From contig CAZYGI010000051.1 of assembly GCA_964647255.1 (NCBI GenBank), positions 1 to 29,306 of the forward strand: DNA of 29,306 nt, in the 5' to 3' direction. The DNA is from CAWJEL01 sp964647255. Lineage in GTDB: Bacteria > Chloroflexota > Anaerolineae > CG2-30-64-16. Positions 27,939 through 29,306 of the stretch are shown here, piece by piece. Every line of letters starts with the position of its first letter. Within the stretch, counting starts at the first letter, position 1. A program made the position numbers and the translations under genes. A model generated the notes under the pieces. It was given only the letters and a program-made list of their open reading frames with translations, did no database searches and was not told where the DNA came from.

Positions 27939-28721
27939 ATGCCATCCACCCCCATGCTCACCGTGCTGGAAGAAGACAAGCACTGGTGGTTTGCCACTCG
28001 CACGCGCGCCATCCTGGCCTACCTTGACCGGTACGTCGGCGTCGGCAAGAACCTGCGCATCCTGGATGTGGGGTGCGGCGCGGCGAACATGACGCATCAT
28101 CTGCGCCATTATGGCAGCGTGGTCGGCGTGGACAGCAACCCGAAGCCGCTGGAGATCGCGCGGCAGCGGGGGCTGGACGCGCGCCAGGGCGCCGCGGACA
28201 ACCTCCCCTTCGGCGACGGCGAGTTCGATCTGCTGGCGATGCTGGACACAGTGGAACACGTGCCCGCGGAGGACCGCGTGTTCGAGGAATGCCGGCGCGT
28301 GCTGCGCGGGCCGGATCCCGCGACCGGTGCGCCGGGCGGTAAGCTGCTGGTGACCGTGCCGGCGTTCATGTTCCTGTGGAGCCGCAACGATGTCATCAAC
28401 ATGCACCAGCGGCGCTACACGGTGCCGGAGCTGCGGCGTAAGCTCGAAGCGCACGGTTTTCGGGTGCTGCGTATCTCCTACAACAACTTCTTCATTTTCC
28501 CGATCGCAGCCGGCTTGATCCTGCTGCGCCGCGGCCGCGCCGAACCGGAGCTCGCCTCACCTCATTTTGATGAAGAGGCTTACCAGGTGGAGATGGAGCC
28601 GGCGTCTCCCCTCGTGAACACGATCCTCACGGTCGTGGGGAAAATAGAGACAGCTCTCTTGCGCCGCGTTAGCCTGCCGTTCGGCACCTCGGCGATTGCG
28701 ATTGCCGAACGGGTGGCGTGA
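27939..28721 (+). CDS. Class I SAM-dependent methyltransferase
   Basis: A 260-residue protein with a methyltransf_11-type fold: LRILDVGCGAANMTHHLRHY (motif I, SAM loop), VVGVDSNPKPLEIARQRG (motif II), NLPFGDGEFDLLAMLDTVEH (motif post II) and LRGPDPATGAPGGKLLVTVP. The C-terminal third has a hydrophobic segment (FFIFPIAAGLILLRRG), suggesting membrane contact, as in methyltransferases acting on polyprenyl-linked glycans. The ATG at 27939 follows GAAGGAG at 8 nt; an in-frame TTG at 27933 is too close. It ends the glycan cluster and probably methylates a sugar, lipid or quinone-type acceptor; which one is unknown. Confidence 0.88.
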   Translation: MPSTPMLTVLEEDKHWWFATRTRAILAYLDRYVGVGKNLRILDVGCGAANMTHHLRHYGSVVGVDSNPKPLEIARQRGLDARQGAADNLPFGDGEFDLLAMLDTVEHVPAEDRVFEECRRVLRGPDPATGAPGGKLLVTVPAFMFLWSRNDVINMHQRRYTVPELRRKLEAHGFRVLRISYNNFFIFPIAAGLILLRRGRAEPELASPHFDEEAYQVEMEPASPLVNTILTVVGKIETALLRRVSLPFGTSAIAIAERVA

Positions 28722-28791
28722 GGCTCACTGAGCCAGCCAGTTTTCGGCGCACAGATGTGGCGCGGGGGTGAACTCACCCACGTTATATGCA

Positions 28792-28824
28792 AAATCCCCG
28801 GCAACTTCAAGTTGCCGGGGATTT
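28792..28824. terminator. Strong hairpin terminator between convergent genes
   Basis: AAATCCCCGGCAACT (28792-28806) and AGTTGCCGGGGATTT (28810-28824) form a perfect 15-bp stem with loop TCA. The minus-strand exit is T-rich (TTTTGC), so it mainly serves clpB; it can also stop the methyltransferase transcript. Confidence 0.9.
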
Positions 28825-28832
28825 GATACGCC

Positions 28833-29306
28833 TTACTGCACTACCTCAGCCACGACCTCTTTGGCGAAAACGATCTTCCCCTGCGCAGCGTCCACATCCG
28901 CCACGACCGTGTCGCCGCGCTCGAACTTGCCTTCCAGCAGCGCCAGCGCCAGCGGATCCTGCACATATTGCTGGATGGCCCGTTTGAGCGGCCGCGCGCC
29001 GTAGGCAGGATCGTAGCCGGCCTCGGCCACGAAGTCGCGCGCCCGGTCGGTCAGCCGCAGTGTGAGGCCGCGCTCGGCGAGCATCTTGCCCAGCCGGCGG
29101 AGCTGGATCTCTACGATCCGGCCCAGGTGCGCCCGCGTCAGGCTGTGGAACGTCACGATCTCGTCCACACGGTTCAGGAACTCCGGCGGGAACGCCTGCC
29201 GCAGCGCGTTCAACGCCCGTTCCGACCGCTGCGCATCGGTCAATCCCGGATCGTTGATACCATGGTGGCTGCCGATGTTGGACGTCATGATCACGACGGT
29301 GTTCTT
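28833..29306 (-). CDS. clpB: ATP-dependent chaperone ClpB, C-terminal part (5' end outside window)
   Basis: The last 157 codons of a ClpB-type AAA+ disaggregase; the gene continues past the right edge and no start is in view. The visible part opens in the sensor-1 strand of the second ATPase domain (TVVIMTSNIGSHH) and includes the arginine-finger region (FPPEFLNRVDEIVTFHSLTR). The C-terminal D2-small domain has the sensor-2 motif GYDPAYGARPLKRAIQQYVQ, followed by DPLALALLEGKFERGDTVVA. ClpB rescues aggregated proteins together with DnaK. The GAR-Pro-Leu-Lys-Arg signature and length to the stop are normal. The gene ends before a strong hairpin terminator. Confidence 0.94.
   Translation of the reverse strand, partial: KNTVVIMTSNIGSHHGINDPGLTDAQRSERALNALRQAFPPEFLNRVDEIVTFHSLTRAHLGRIVEIQLRRLGKMLAERGLTLRLTDRARDFVAEAGYDPAYGARPLKRAIQQYVQDPLALALLEGKFERGDTVVADVDAAQGKIVFAKEVVAEVVQ

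Overview
The window is GC-rich, densely coded bacterial DNA, most likely from a chromosome of the phylum Chloroflexota (Anaerolineae/Caldilineae-like). That assignment is inference. It rests on lipoproteins and a RodZ-like protein with long Pro/Thr/Ala linkers, a large two-part BNR-repeat exoprotein, an AOR-family enzyme, an orphan XPB-N-terminal-like protein, and intergenic spacers filled with degenerate 7-9 nt tandem repeats. No rRNA, tRNA, CRISPR array, transposase or phage gene was recognised.

Layout. 1-1225: an ABC amino-acid-type solute-binding lipoprotein (cut by the left edge) and a 37-residue membrane peptide read leftward. Their promoter is divergent from that of an aldehyde:ferredoxin oxidoreductase (AOR) family gene, and a perfect palindrome lies between the two promoters. 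1226-4100: the AOR gene, which appears to have lost an internal segment with the fourth cluster cysteine. It is followed by a TumA/TumE-like toxin-antitoxin pair flanked by two copies of the AOR 3' end, each followed by a heptamer array and a hairpin terminator. 4123-9067: a 1571-residue secreted BNR/Asp-box protein made of two homologous halves. 9085-10264: a ThiS/MoaD-like sulfur carrier and an AEC-family transporter. 10322-12795: a TauE/SafE-type permease (leftward), then a radical SAM protein with an SCP2-like protein (rightward). 12877-15838 (leftward): a putative glycoside hydrolase lipoprotein and an XPB-N-like protein. 15931-19633: a YkvA-like protein, RimO, a RodZ-like protein and a murein amidase. 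19863-23872: a spermidine-synthase-like membrane protein, a TVP38/DedA-like protein, ComEA and a slipin. 23964-28721: a cell-surface glycan cluster (two GT4 enzymes, one GT9, one SAM methyltransferase). 28833-29306: the C-terminal end of ClpB, cut by the right edge.

How the parts fit. The AOR, the ThiS/MoaD-like carrier and the transporters suggest anaerobic aldehyde/organic-acid metabolism; the carrier could serve pterin or thiamine synthesis. RodZ, the amidase, the BNR protein and the glycosyltransferases concern the cell envelope. Promoters are often readable as sigma70-type boxes, and three genes appear to be transcribed without a leader. The most unusual content is non-coding: the 7/8/9-nt repeat arrays in the spacers, REP-like branched inverted repeats, and the duplicated AOR tail around a toxin-antitoxin module.
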